The notes beneath the pieces are model-generated. The model was not told the origin of the DNA, did not search any database, and saw nothing but the letters and a program-made list of their open reading frames with translations. The translations under genes were made by a program, and so were the position numbers. From an uncultured Azospirillum sp. (GTDB taxonomy: Bacteria > Pseudomonadota > Alphaproteobacteria > RF32 > CAG-239), in the NCBI GenBank assembly GCA_902489795.1, contig CABUBU010000009.1:1-57142 (forward strand): DNA of 57,142 bases, written 5' to 3'. Shown here one piece after another: positions 25,176-33,727 of the stretch. Every line of letters starts with the position of its first letter. Within the stretch, counting starts at the first letter, position 1.

Positions 25176-25640
25176 ATGAATAATTATTTGTTGGCTTTGA
25201 TCGTTATTTTGACGATGATTTTGATCGTGGAAGCGGTTCGCTTTCTGCGTTTGAGAAAATGTTGCGGCAAAGATCGCTGCAAATGCGGGGAACGTGAAGA
25301 AGCATTTTACCGGGAAAAACGCCTTTTTCTCAAACAACTCGGAGAAAGCGGCCTTTTGGCTCAGGAAATTGCGGAAAAGGAGAAACATGTTGGTCTGCAA
25401 AAAGTGCAAATCAATACTTTGTTGCAAGAGCTCCATTCGTTGGTTTTTTTCGGTTATTTGAAGTCCGATTATGAGGCTAGTTTTAAAAAAGAGCTGGAAA
25501 AACACTATGAAACTTTTGTGCAAAAGGCTGACAAAGGCAGCTACGCAGAGGACGAAAGAAGAGCCAAAGCCGATATTTACAAAGAGCTTTTGCAGAAGCT
25601 TTCGCTGACATGGCATGATCAGGATGAATCGAAAAAATGA
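25176..25640 (+). CDS. Small membrane-anchored coiled-coil protein, unknown
   Basis: Protein of 154 aa from the ATG at 25176; an in-frame TTG at 25167 is possible. A single N-terminal membrane helix (MNNYLLALIVILTMILIVEAV) is followed by a basic, cysteine-rich turn (RKCCGKDRCKCGERE) that could bind metal. A long charged helix runs to the C-terminus (GLLAQEIAEKEKHVGLQKVQ, KADIYKELLQKLS). The topology suggests one membrane pass with a cytoplasmic coiled coil. It is followed by a strong terminator. No family was recognised. Confidence 0.7.
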   Translation: MNNYLLALIVILTMILIVEAVRFLRLRKCCGKDRCKCGEREEAFYREKRLFLKQLGESGLLAQEIAEKEKHVGLQKVQINTLLQELHSLVFFGYLKSDYEASFKKELEKHYETFVQKADKGSYAEDERRAKADIYKELLQKLSLTWHDQDESKK

Positions 25641-25662
25641 CAAAAGAGGCGTAAACATTAAA

Positions 25663-25692
25663 AAAACATCTCCCGCCGGGAGATGTTTTTTT
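25663..25692 (+). terminator. Rho-independent terminator
   Basis: AACATCTCCC-GCC-GGGAGATGTT (25665-25674 with 25678-25687) is a 10-bp stem followed by eight T. It closes the prmC-side gene group. Confidence 0.9.
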
Positions 25693-25698
25693 TGTATT

Positions 25699-26301
25699 AA
25701 TGCTTTACAGACTACTCCCATTTTAATGGGGATTGAATGTTCATGACGACGATACAATCAAAAAAATATGGAAGTTGTACAAGGTCAATAGTATTTACTG
25801 TTTAAGTTGCCGCGCAGTCTGGGGGTGTAAATATCATCGTCGTGTCCTAAAGCCAGGCGTCACAGATTATATAAAGCAAGTCATAGCCTGAGCTGCCGGG
25901 AAGTGTTCCCGGTTGCAAGGCAGGGAAAGATTGGTTTTGATAAAAATCATGTTCATTTTGTAATAACAATATCCCCGAGATATGCAATAGCAGATGTAAC
26001 GGCACAATTGAAAAGTCAGTCTTTATTGCAGATAAGAGCTGAGTTTACCCGGCTTAAGCAAATGAAATGTATTTTGGTTACGGGGATAGTTTGTCAGCAG
26101 CGTCGGCTTAGATGAAGAAAAAAATGAACATTATGCAGAATTTTAAGGATGATGGGATTTTGGTCGGTTCCGACTGGAGCTGTAACGAAAAGGCACCTGC
26201 TGATACCTTTTCTATAGAACACCCAGTTTACCGGGGGATATCTGCTAATGCCTTACAGATTCCCACCATTGTTATGGCGGTTGAATGGTTACGACGACGA
26301 T
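25699..26301 (+). mobile_element. Remnant of an IS200/IS605-type insertion sequence
   Basis: A decayed transposase (next entry) is bracketed by two related ~55-base segments in direct orientation, 25699-25754 and 26247-26301. Each has a hairpin (CCCAT-TTTA-ATGGG in the first) and ends GACGACGAT. Subterminal hairpins rather than terminal inverted repeats are typical of IS200/IS605 elements, which move as single strands. No tnpB frame was seen, so IS200-like is the better call. The exact ends are uncertain. Confidence 0.6.
25769..26115 (+). pseudogene. IS200-like transposase TnpA, broken
   Basis: One frame from about 25769 reads IYCLSCRAVWGCKYHRRVL and LKPGVTDYIKQVI, then a stop near 25888. 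After a frame change the sequence continues as HVHFVITISPRYAIADV and AQLKSQSLLQIRAEF. These match the start and the middle of TnpA Y1 transposases; HVH is the HUH metal-binding motif. The catalytic Tyr part is not clear. The intact enzyme is ~130-150 aa, so the gene is nearly full length but inactivated. Confidence 0.65.
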
Positions 26302-26394
26302 GCCGCAGCGTCGGATTTTTCCTTTATTTGCAGTAAACCGGTCATCATTGTGTGAAAATTTTTCGGATTATCATTTTAACGGTATCGGTTACGC

Positions 26395-26840
26395 TCATGT
26401 CTTGCAAAATGTTTTTTCGGGAATGATTTTAATGTAATCTTTTTTATGCTGCCGTTTTTTCATTTCTTCTTCATCAAAATCATCTTTATTGCTTTTTGTG
26501 CCGTGTCTGATTAACGTTTCCGTAAAAGTAAGACCGCAATAATAATCCCGAATTTCATCTTTAAATGTGTTTTTTGCCAATTCAAATAACGTCATATACC
26601 ATTTTGAGTACAATGTGCCCTCAAGAATAATTGTTTCGCAATTATTTTTCCATACATAAGCAATTCTGACAGCAAGGGCAGCGCTTTTGTGCCTGCCTTG
26701 TCTTTGACGCGTAACATTTCTCGACGGACGACGTCTTGAGAAACCACCATGACGTTGTGTCCCAATTCATGTTGCGGCGCTTTGGCAACAGTTGTTTTGC
26801 CGCTCCCGGAATTTCCCCGTATAATCACCAATTTTGACAA
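26395..26840 (-). pseudogene. P-loop kinase (AAA_33/zeta-like), frameshifted
   Basis: The frame from the ATG at 26840 reads MSKLVIIRGNSGSGKTTVAK, a perfect Walker A, then VSQDVVRREMLRVKDKAGTK. Near 26680 the reading frame must change. The other frame continues as AYVWKNNCETIILEGTLYSK and LFELAKNTFKDEIRDYYCG, then KKDYIKIIPEKTFCKT, stopping at 26395. Joined, this gives ~148 aa resembling small P-loop kinases or zeta-toxin-like proteins common in gut bacteria. As written the gene is inactive, but a one-base sequencing error would also explain it. It is free-standing. Confidence 0.65.
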
Positions 26841-27108
26841 GTCTGTTTCTCCGTCGGTTCCAAAGCGGATGGCAGGTCATTGGCGGATGAAACAGAGAAA
26901 ATAAAGCGCATTGACGTTGTGTAATAATCACTGTCTTTACTCATCACATGCTTTTTTACCGTTTTTCCTGAATGCTTTGGCGATAGGGATATCTTAATCC
27001 TTTTCCGGATTTTTTGCGGCCTTCGGCAGATTCTTTTTCATGATTGCTGCGCCAAAAGTATTCTCTTGGCAAATAACCGGCTTCCGCCGTTTTTACATTT
27101 TTATGCGC
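26841..27108. other. Intergenic, one short open frame
   Basis: On the minus strand, after the stop at 27109, the same frame stays open for 49 more codons (basic, HEKESAEGRKKSGKG) but has no start or ribosome-binding site of its own. No terminator or promoter is clear. Confidence 0.3.
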
Positions 27109-27732
27109 CTATTCCCATTCGATCATCGAGTAGTCTTCTTTGCCGCCCGGCAGCTGGAAATGCCACCATTCGCTGTTGATGGTTTCAAAACCGACGGAAG
27201 TCATCAGTTTTTTCAGCAGTTCCCGGTTGTTGATTTCTTCCGCATAACGCGTATCGAGAAAATCTTGCCGCGCTTTTTCCAGATGCTTGTAAAAAGGCTC
27301 GGTTTCCCCCTTGGCCAGTTGCTTGGCGAATTTTTTCTCATAGCCGTCGATTTCGGTCGGGAATTTCAGGTTGCGCCCCTTTTCGTCGGTGAGGCAGCAG
27401 TCGATCGCCGTACCGTAGCAGTGCAGGCTGTTTTCCGGTTTGCTGGCAAACAATCCTTTTACCGTAATCAGTTCCAGAATCCGCCGATGGGCAACCGGCG
27501 GGCGGTAGGCGTCGCGAATACGCAGTTTTAGGTTTTGTGCGGCCAGTTCGCCGGCCAGTTCCTGCAGACGGACCGCGGCGTCAACATGGATATAGGCCCG
27601 GTCGCCGAACCCCACTTCCCAATATACGGGGTGCAAAATGATATTTTCCGGCGTTGCATACATCATGTCGATGATAAACCGGTCGCTGGTAATTTCCGTC
27701 AGATTGTTTTTGATAAGAAAATTTCTGTCCAT
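27109..27732 (-). CDS. D-alanyl-D-alanine dipeptidase (VanX/DdpX-like)
   Basis: Zinc dipeptidase of 207 aa; the family's usual length is ~180-220. It cleaves D-Ala-D-Ala, in non-resistant bacteria for cell-wall turnover. Motifs: LKLRIRDAYRP (substrate Arg), NSLHCYGTAIDC (SxHxxGxAxD with zinc ligands His and Asp) and SEWWHFQL (catalytic Glu and zinc ligand His). There is no signal peptide, so it is cytoplasmic. Nothing suggests a glycopeptide-resistance cluster: no vanA/vanH-like genes are present. It is the last gene after holC, 4 bases away. Confidence 0.9.
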   Translation of the reverse strand: MDRNFLIKNNLTEITSDRFIIDMMYATPENIILHPVYWEVGFGDRAYIHVDAAVRLQELAGELAAQNLKLRIRDAYRPPVAHRRILELITVKGLFASKPENSLHCYGTAIDCCLTDEKGRNLKFPTEIDGYEKKFAKQLAKGETEPFYKHLEKARQDFLDTRYAEEINNRELLKKLMTSVGFETINSEWWHFQLPGGKEDYSMIEWE

Positions 27733-27736
27733 GTTT

Positions 27737-28192
27737 TTATCCTTTCTGTTGCCAAGATCCGTTTTCGTTTTGCTGCCAGTAAAAAACGTCGGCAGCCTGT
27801 TGTTTCAGCTCTTTCCACATCTGTCGTGCCTGCGTCAGGCTTTCCTCCGAATTGCCGTCAAAGATGTTGAACACCCTTTCAAAACGGCTGATCGTTTCCT
27901 GATCGGTTCGCGCACCGTCGGCTAAAAATAGAAATTCCGCGCCGTTGGGCACATCGTCGCCGGCGGTCAGCCAGATCGGCTGCATTTCCGCAAAACCGTC
28001 CTTGCGGCTGCCGTGCGGCAAGAAAGACGTGTCGTTATATGTCCACAGCAGCGAGTTCAAAAACTCGACGCGTTCTTCATTGCCGATTTTTACCACGATT
28101 TTTTTGCCGGTGCCGTAAGCCTTTTCCAAAAGCTTTGGCAGCACGTCTTCCAGACGCCGGTTTTGCAAATGGTAAAAATCTACTCTGCTCAT
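27737..28192 (-). CDS. holC: DNA polymerase III subunit chi
   Basis: Protein of 151 aa, normal length. Chi links the clamp loader to SSB; ssb is at 12.8 kb. The start MSRVDFYHLQNRRLEDVLPK matches the family opening, followed by LLEKAYGTGKKIVVKIGNEE and LWTYNDTSFLPHGSRKD. The C-terminal ~30 residues (QQAADVFYWQQNENGSWQQK) are typical of alphaproteobacterial forms. Its start overlaps the degP stop by 4 bases, so translation is coupled. Confidence 0.9.
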   Translation of the reverse strand: MSRVDFYHLQNRRLEDVLPKLLEKAYGTGKKIVVKIGNEERVEFLNSLLWTYNDTSFLPHGSRKDGFAEMQPIWLTAGDDVPNGAEFLFLADGARTDQETISRFERVFNIFDGNSEESLTQARQMWKELKQQAADVFYWQQNENGSWQQKG

Positions 28193-29580
28193 GGTCTTAA
28201 CTTCAGTTGAAGAACGTTGATTTCATCTTGTTCCGCATTCTGGATCATCAGGTGCAGCGGGCGTTTTTCGTTCTTGGCGTCCTGAATGTGCTCCAATGCA
28301 GCGGAGAGGGTGACGCAGTCTTTCAGATCCATTTTCAGGATGATGTCGCCGCGTTTGATGCCCTGCCGGTCGGCGTCGCTGCCGAATTCGACCCCTTCGA
28401 CCAAAAGTCCCATGGTCGTCGGCGACAAATTCATGTTTTTAACGATTTCCGGCGTAATTTCTTTCAGGATCATGCCGCTTTCTTTTAAGATTTTGCCGCC
28501 GTCGGAATCCGGTTTGACCTGCTCGCGGGGGGCGGCTTTGGGAGATTTCGGCATATTTTCGACCTTAACCGTGATCGGCTCGATCTCCTGATTGCGCCAG
28601 ATTACAAGCTGCGCTTTGCTGCCGGCCGGCATTTCGGCAATCAGCCGCGAAAAGTCTTTGCAGCTGTTGATTTCGGTCTGACCGAGGCTGATGATCACGT
28701 CGCCGGCCTGCAGCCCGGCCTTGGCCGCCGGTCCATTTTCGCTGATGCCGGAAACGATGATTCCCTGAGAGTCTTTCAGGTTCAGGCTGCGAGCCATGTT
28801 TTTGGAGTTCGGCTGTACCCGGATGCCGATCCAGCCGCGTTTGACCTCGCCGCTTTGCTCCAGTTGTTTGACGATCCATTCGACAATGTTGATCGGGATG
28901 GCAAAGCCGATTCCCATATTGTTGCCCGAAGTGGAGAAGAGGGCGGAATTGATGCCGATCACTTCTCCTTTGGTGTTGAACATCGGGCCGCCCGAACTGC
29001 CCTGGTTGATAGCTGCGTCGGTCTGGATAAAATTGTCGTACGGACCGGCCGCGATGTCCCGCGACTTGGCGGAAACGATGCCGGCGGTGACGCTGCCGCC
29101 CAGCCCGAACGGGTTGCCGATGGCCAGTACCCAGTCACCCACCCGGATGGCGTCGGAATCGCCGAAAGTTACTTTGTCGAGTTCAAACGGCGGTTCGATT
29201 TTGATCAGGGCGATGTCGGTTTTTTCGTCGCCGCCGATGATGTCGGCTTCGACTTCGGTGTTGTCAAACAGTACCACGTTGACGACTTCGGCGTTCTCAA
29301 TTACATGATAGTTGGTGATGATGTATCCATCTTCGCTGATGATGAAGCCCGAACCCAGAGCTACCCGGCCTTCCAGCGGGTCATAATATTCCCCGCCGCC
29401 GTTGCCGCCTTCGGTCGGAATGTTGATCTGGTCGGGCTGCTGGATGGTGGAGATGTTGACCACCGTCGGGATCAGCTTTTCCGCCAGATCGGCAAAAGAC
29501 GGAAAACCGTATTGCGCCCGGACGGGAAAAGCGGCGGCCGCGCCGCACAGAACCATAAGCCAAAGTCGTAATCTGTTCAT
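28189..29580 (-). CDS. degP: Do-family periplasmic serine protease/chaperone (DegP-like)
   Basis: Protein of 463 aa. A signal peptide (MNRLRLWLMVLCGAAAAFPVRA-Q) leads to a trypsin-like domain with the triad intact: His in ITNYHVIENAEV, Asp in KTDIALIKI and Ser in INQGSSGGPMFN. Two PDZ domains follow (about 250-345 and 370-455; GISENGPAAKAGLQAGDVII and FGSDADRQGIKRGDIIL). This is the envelope quality-control protease of the HtrA/DegQ type. It sits directly after hflK-hflC on the same strand, the common alphaproteobacterial order, with 4 bases between hflC and degP. Confidence 0.95.
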   Translation of the reverse strand: MNRLRLWLMVLCGAAAAFPVRAQYGFPSFADLAEKLIPTVVNISTIQQPDQINIPTEGGNGGGEYYDPLEGRVALGSGFIISEDGYIITNYHVIENAEVVNVVLFDNTEVEADIIGGDEKTDIALIKIEPPFELDKVTFGDSDAIRVGDWVLAIGNPFGLGGSVTAGIVSAKSRDIAAGPYDNFIQTDAAINQGSSGGPMFNTKGEVIGINSALFSTSGNNMGIGFAIPINIVEWIVKQLEQSGEVKRGWIGIRVQPNSKNMARSLNLKDSQGIIVSGISENGPAAKAGLQAGDVIISLGQTEINSCKDFSRLIAEMPAGSKAQLVIWRNQEIEPITVKVENMPKSPKAAPREQVKPDSDGGKILKESGMILKEITPEIVKNMNLSPTTMGLLVEGVEFGSDADRQGIKRGDIILKMDLKDCVTLSAALEHIQDAKNEKRPLHLMIQNAEQDEINVLQLKLRP

Positions 29581-29584
29581 CTTC

Positions 29585-30448
29585 CTATCTCATCGATTTG
29601 CGGAAAAACTGGAAAAACTCGCTGTCGGGTGACAAAACCATCGAGGCGTTGCCGTCGGTGAGCGCATTTTTATAAGCCTCGAGCGAGCGGTAGAAGGCAA
29701 AAAACTCCATATCCTGCCCGGCGGCCTTGTTCCAGATCATGATCGCCTGTTCGTCGCCCTGGCCGCGGATGATCTGCGCCTGCTTTTCGGCGTCGGCGAG
29801 GATGATGGTTTTTTCCTTGTCGGCGCTGGCCTTGATCTTCTGCGCTTCCTGCGACCCTTGTGCGCGGAATTCCTTGGCTTCGCGCTCGCGTTCGGTCTTC
29901 ATCCGGGCATTGATCGCCTGCAAAACCTCAAGCGGCAGGTCGGCGCGGCGGATGCGCACGTCGGCAACGCTGACGCCGATCTGTTCGGCGTCGATTTTAA
30001 CCGCGGCGCTGATGTCGTTCATGATCTGGGTGCGCTTCTGCGACAACAGTTCCTGCAAAGTGCTGCGGCCGAGGATCTTGCGGATGGAGGAGTTGACGAT
30101 TTCCGCCAGTTTGCTCTGCGCCTGATATTCGGTGCGCACGGTTTTGTAAAATTTCAGCGGGTCGATAATCCGGTAGCGGGTAAAACTGTCGACGTCCAGA
30201 CGCTTTTTGTCGTTTAAAACCACTTCCTGCGCCGGCGGATCAAGGTTGAGCAGCCGCGCGTCATAGAAAACGACGTTCTGAATCATCGGAATTTTGAGTT
30301 TCAGCCCCGGTTCCTTGACAACCCTGACCGGACGGCCGAATTGCAGAACCAGTGCCTGTTCGCCCTGGTTGACGGTATAAATGCTGCCGGCGGCCAGAAT
30401 GACAACGGCCGCGGCCAGCGCAATCAAAACATATTGAATCTTACTCAT
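29585..30448 (-). CDS. hflC: FtsH regulator HflC
   Basis: Protein of 287 aa. One N-terminal membrane helix (YVLIALAAAVVILAAGSIYTV) is followed by an SPFH/band-7 domain: VNQGEQALVLQFGRPVRVVK then EVVLNDKKRLDVDSFTRYRI, and the Lys/Glu/Ala-rich coiled coil typical of HflC. HflC with HflK forms a membrane cage around FtsH and modulates its proteolysis. hflK lies 13 bases upstream. Confidence 0.95.
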   Translation of the reverse strand: MSKIQYVLIALAAAVVILAAGSIYTVNQGEQALVLQFGRPVRVVKEPGLKLKIPMIQNVVFYDARLLNLDPPAQEVVLNDKKRLDVDSFTRYRIIDPLKFYKTVRTEYQAQSKLAEIVNSSIRKILGRSTLQELLSQKRTQIMNDISAAVKIDAEQIGVSVADVRIRRADLPLEVLQAINARMKTEREREAKEFRAQGSQEAQKIKASADKEKTIILADAEKQAQIIRGQGDEQAIMIWNKAAGQDMEFFAFYRSLEAYKNALTDGNASMVLSPDSEFFQFFRKSMR

Positions 30449-30461
30449 CGTCGTCGTTTCC

Positions 30462-31487
30462 TTATTTCAAACTGTTCAGCGGCAGCAGCGGCACCACGCC
30501 GTTGCCCTTGGCGGAGGGGTCGAGAATAACCTTGTCGGAGCTTTTCAAGACGTTTTCCATGGTTTCCAGATACAGGCGCTTGGCGGTTACCTCACGGCCT
30601 TTTTTATAGGCCTGATAAACCGAGTTGAAACGCTCGGCCTCGCCCTTTGCCTTGTTGACGACGGCTTCCTTGTAGGCTTCCGCGCCTTGCAGAATCTGCG
30701 AAGCCTGGCCGCGGGCGTTGGGAACAACCTCGTTGCGATAAGCTTCCGCTTCGTTCTTAAATCTTTCCATGTCGGCTTTGGCGCGCTGAACTTCGTTAAA
30801 GGCGTCGACCACCTGTTTCGGCGGATCGGCCTTTTGCAGTTTGACGCGGACGATTTCCACGCCGGACCCGAAGTCGTCGAGCACTTTCTGCAGTTCAAGC
30901 TTGGTGTCTTCCTCAACCTTGCCGCGGTCGCCCGAAATGATCGGCATCATTTTCGACTGGCCGACGATTTCGCGCAAAACTGACTGTGCGGCAACGCTTA
31001 CCGTCTGGTCGGGGCTGCGCATGCTGAACAGGTAGTCTTTGGCGTTTTTGATCCGCCAGACCACGGTCAGGTTGATATCGACGATATTTTCGTCGCCGGT
31101 CAGCATATGACTCTCGGTAAATGCGCGGGAAACGTTGGAAACCCGGCTGCTTTCGGCCACCCCGAGGTTAATGCTCCGTTCCTGGGTCATGCTTACTTTG
31201 TCTACCGTTTCGATCGGGTAGGGCAGATGGTAGTGCAGTCCCGGTTCAGTGGTGTCGACATATTTGCCGAATCTCAGCACCACCCCTTGTTCGCTGGTTT
31301 GCACCTGATAGAAGCCGGATGCCAGCCACAGGGCCGCCGCCGCGCCGATAATCAGTTTGGCGCCGCCGTCAAAATTGAAACCGCCGCTTTTTTTGATCCG
31401 GCGGAATTTAACGACTTTTTCTGTATTCGCTTCGCCCTGCCACGGGGAATCATCGCTGTCGTCCCACGGGCTTTTGTTGTCAGCCAT
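30462..31487 (-). CDS. hflK: FtsH regulator HflK
   Basis: Protein of 341 aa from the ATG at 31487, which has GAGG upstream; a start 5 codons earlier (31502) is less likely. The N-terminus is cytoplasmic and hydrophilic (ADNKSPWDDSDDSPWQGEAN), as usual for HflK. A membrane helix (LIIGAAAALWLASGFYQV) follows, then a band-7 domain (TSEQGVVLRFGKYVDTTEPG) and a coiled coil. It heads the hflK-hflC-degP-holC-vanX-like run and diverges from mrp, with ~100 bases between for both promoters. Confidence 0.95.
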   Translation of the reverse strand: MADNKSPWDDSDDSPWQGEANTEKVVKFRRIKKSGGFNFDGGAKLIIGAAAALWLASGFYQVQTSEQGVVLRFGKYVDTTEPGLHYHLPYPIETVDKVSMTQERSINLGVAESSRVSNVSRAFTESHMLTGDENIVDINLTVVWRIKNAKDYLFSMRSPDQTVSVAAQSVLREIVGQSKMMPIISGDRGKVEEDTKLELQKVLDDFGSGVEIVRVKLQKADPPKQVVDAFNEVQRAKADMERFKNEAEAYRNEVVPNARGQASQILQGAEAYKEAVVNKAKGEAERFNSVYQAYKKGREVTAKRLYLETMENVLKSSDKVILDPSAKGNGVVPLLPLNSLK

Positions 31488-31589
31488 GTTTTTATACCTC
31501 ATTGTTTATTATATTGCATTAAATCCATATATAATATAAATGTATCCTAAAAACAATTAATGATGCGACAATATCAACAGGAGAGAATT

Positions 31590-32570
31590 ATGGAAGCAGA
31601 ACTGCGCCGTATCGCCGGGCAATACTTTGCTCCGGAAACGATTGAGAGCGTCAAGGTTTTCAATCGCCGCGCGATTGTAACTCTGGTTAATGCCGCCGAA
31701 GACCCGGCCGGGGCGGAAGCAATGGAAAAGGCTTTGCTGGCATATCCGGAAATAGACAAAGTTTCGGTCGTTTACACCGCGGCCCGCCGCGACGAAGGGG
31801 ATACCCGCTGGCGGATTCCCGGAGTAAAGAAAATCATTGCCGTCGCTTCGGGCAAAGGCGGCGTCGGCAAATCCACCACCGCCGTCAATCTGGCGCTGGC
31901 GCTGGCGGATCTGGGCAAAAAAACGGCGTTGTTCGATGCCGACATTTACGGTCCTTCGGTGCCGACCATGCTGGGGTTTGAAGATGTGTCGCCGATTTCT
32001 TACGACGGCAAAACTTTCGAGCCTTTTGAAAACCTCGGCCTGAAGTCGATGTCGATCGGCAGTCTGGTGGACAAAGACACTCCGCTGATCTGGCGCGGAC
32101 CGAAAGCCTGCGGCGCCTTGCAGCAGCTTTTGACGGAAGTCAACTGGGGTGACATCGACGTCATGGTGATCGACATGCCGCCCGGCACCGGCGATATTCA
32201 GATTACGCTGGCTCAGCAGGTGAAGCTTGACGGCGCGGTTATCGTTTCTACCCCGCAGGATATTGCTCTGATCGATGCGGTCAAAGGCGTCAACATGTTC
32301 AAACGGGTGGAGGTGTCGATTTTGGGCATTGTCGAAAACATGAGCTATTACCTGTGTCCCGAGTGCGGTCATAAAGAATTTGTCTTCGGCGAACACGGTG
32401 CGCGGGAAACGGCGGAACGTCTGGGCGAAAAGTTTCTGGGAGAGATTCCGCTCAACATTAAGATTCGCAGTTATGCCGACGGCGGCACCCCGATCGTGTA
32501 TGCCGAACCGGACAGTCCGTTCAGTGAAGCTTACCGAGAAATTGCCGCGAAAATAGTTGCGGCCTTATAG
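31590..32570 (+). CDS. mrp: Mrp/ApbC family iron-sulfur cluster carrier ATPase
   Basis: Protein of 326 aa from the ATG at 31590 (AGGAG upstream); an ATG 10 codons earlier lacks a site. An N-terminal MIP18-like domain (about 1-80) is followed by a deviant Walker P-loop, ASGKGGVGKSTTAVNLALAL. The [4Fe-4S]-binding Cys pair lies in MSYYLCPECGHKE. Its role is carrying and inserting Fe-S clusters in the cytoplasm. Length and order are normal. It is transcribed away from hflK and ends at a terminator. Confidence 0.95.
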   Translation: MEAELRRIAGQYFAPETIESVKVFNRRAIVTLVNAAEDPAGAEAMEKALLAYPEIDKVSVVYTAARRDEGDTRWRIPGVKKIIAVASGKGGVGKSTTAVNLALALADLGKKTALFDADIYGPSVPTMLGFEDVSPISYDGKTFEPFENLGLKSMSIGSLVDKDTPLIWRGPKACGALQQLLTEVNWGDIDVMVIDMPPGTGDIQITLAQQVKLDGAVIVSTPQDIALIDAVKGVNMFKRVEVSILGIVENMSYYLCPECGHKEFVFGEHGARETAERLGEKFLGEIPLNIKIRSYADGGTPIVYAEPDSPFSEAYREIAAKIVAAL

Positions 32571-32575
32571 ATGAG

Positions 32576-32610
32576 AAAAAAGCCGGATATCCGAAAATAT
32601 CCGGCTTTCT
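32576..32610. terminator. Bidirectional terminator after mrp
   Basis: AGCCGGATAT and ATATCCGGCT (32581-32590 with 32597-32606) form a 10-bp stem with A and T runs on the two sides. It can serve mrp and the XRE pseudogene facing it. Confidence 0.8.
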
Positions 32611-32637
32611 CAAATCTGCCGCAAACATCATTTGTTG

Positions 32638-32997
32638 TTACTTTTCGATTTCGTCTTTTCCTTCGTCGTCTTCTTCCTCGTCATCTCCATACAGCAGCTC
32701 GTTATCACAAAAAAACAGTCGTTATTGTTGTGCTGCTCCGCTTGTTCAAATTCAAAAAAACGGGCAATGGGAACTCGCAGGAAGTTGCTTAATGTCCATC
32801 ATGTAACAGAGAATGTATCCTTTGCCTTGTTCATATTGTCTGAGTGTGTGGAGCGCAATGCCGATTTGAGCGGCCACGTCTTTTTGCGAAAGACAGTATA
32901 CGGAACGGCAGAAACGCAGACATTTGCCGATATCAATTTCGATCGGTTGCGGGATGTCTTTGCCGCGTTCTGGTGATTGAAAAATAGGAAATTCCAT
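32638..32997 (-). pseudogene. XRE-family transcription regulator, two frameshifts
   Basis: From the ATG at 32997 the frame reads a helix-turn-helix of the Cro/CI type (IGKCLRFCRSVYCLSQKDVA, QIGIALHTLRQYEQGK). Near 32785 a one-base change is needed to enter FLRVPIARFFEFEQAEQHNN, a typical continuation in this family. A second change in a T7 run near 32710 leads to an acidic tail, NELLYGDDEEEDDEGKDEIE, with stop at 32638. The repaired protein would have ~120 aa. Both shifts could be true decay or indel errors. Confidence 0.65.
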
Positions 32998-33727
32998 GAA
33001 GCAATCCTTTCTATTGTTGATTAAACGGTAGGGCCACTGTCAGACTTCAAAAGGGATATGAGCTTTTCGGCCGTTTTTTCGGGACGTCGGGAAAAGCGCT
33101 TTTGAAACGAAGGTGGTCGGGAAGTTGACAAATCATATATGCTAAATGATCCCTCTGGTTTTTAAACTTTTCAGTTGTTGGACATACACCGGAGGCTCCT
33201 CGACCGTAGTCAGGGATATATTCATTATTATCGCTATCAACAACGATAACAATTTGACGGCGAATACCCCTGTCGCCGTAGCATATATGGGCTTGTCAAG
33301 GCCCCGCGCCCCTTTTTCGGTCGCTTAAGTGCCAAAACCGTACATTTCTCGCAGCAGAACGGAAAAACGTTTGTCTGCTTTCCGAACAGACGGCGCCGGC
33401 ACGTTTCCACGACCGTTCCGCGGGCGGATGTAATGGCTTTGCCACCTGAAAACATCATAAATAAACAAAAAAAACGATTACAAGATAAAATATGCGGAAT
33501 AAACCAAGGCAAGCGAAATTTGCAGCCGGAGAGTCGACTATCGTGTTGACACTGATAAATTGTGGAAATGAGAAACAAAAACCAAAGGTTGTGGATAGCG
33601 TGCCGCAACCTGCCGGATCAAACCTGTTTTTCACCCGCCAAAACCGATTTGAGCCGAACCTGTTTTTCATCCGTGCGACGGTCGGCCGGATTGCATCCGG
33701 AATCGGGAAGCCGGAATCTGTGCTTTT
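32998..33727. other. Intergenic stretch of ~730 bases without a convincing gene
   Basis: Short open frames exist on both strands but none has a ribosome-binding site plus protein-like composition. One + frame ending at 33328 (DIFIIIAINNDNNLTANTPV) could be a gene relic. At 33616-33675 two imperfect copies of 'CCTGTTTTTCA(C/T)CCG' lie 42 bases apart. The XRE promoter should lie near 33000-33050. Confidence 0.35.

Noticed and set aside
27109..27732. VanX-like gene as part of a vancomycin-resistance cluster
   Set aside because: No vanA, vanH or two-component genes are nearby; solitary DdpX-like peptidases occur in ordinary Gram-negative genomes.
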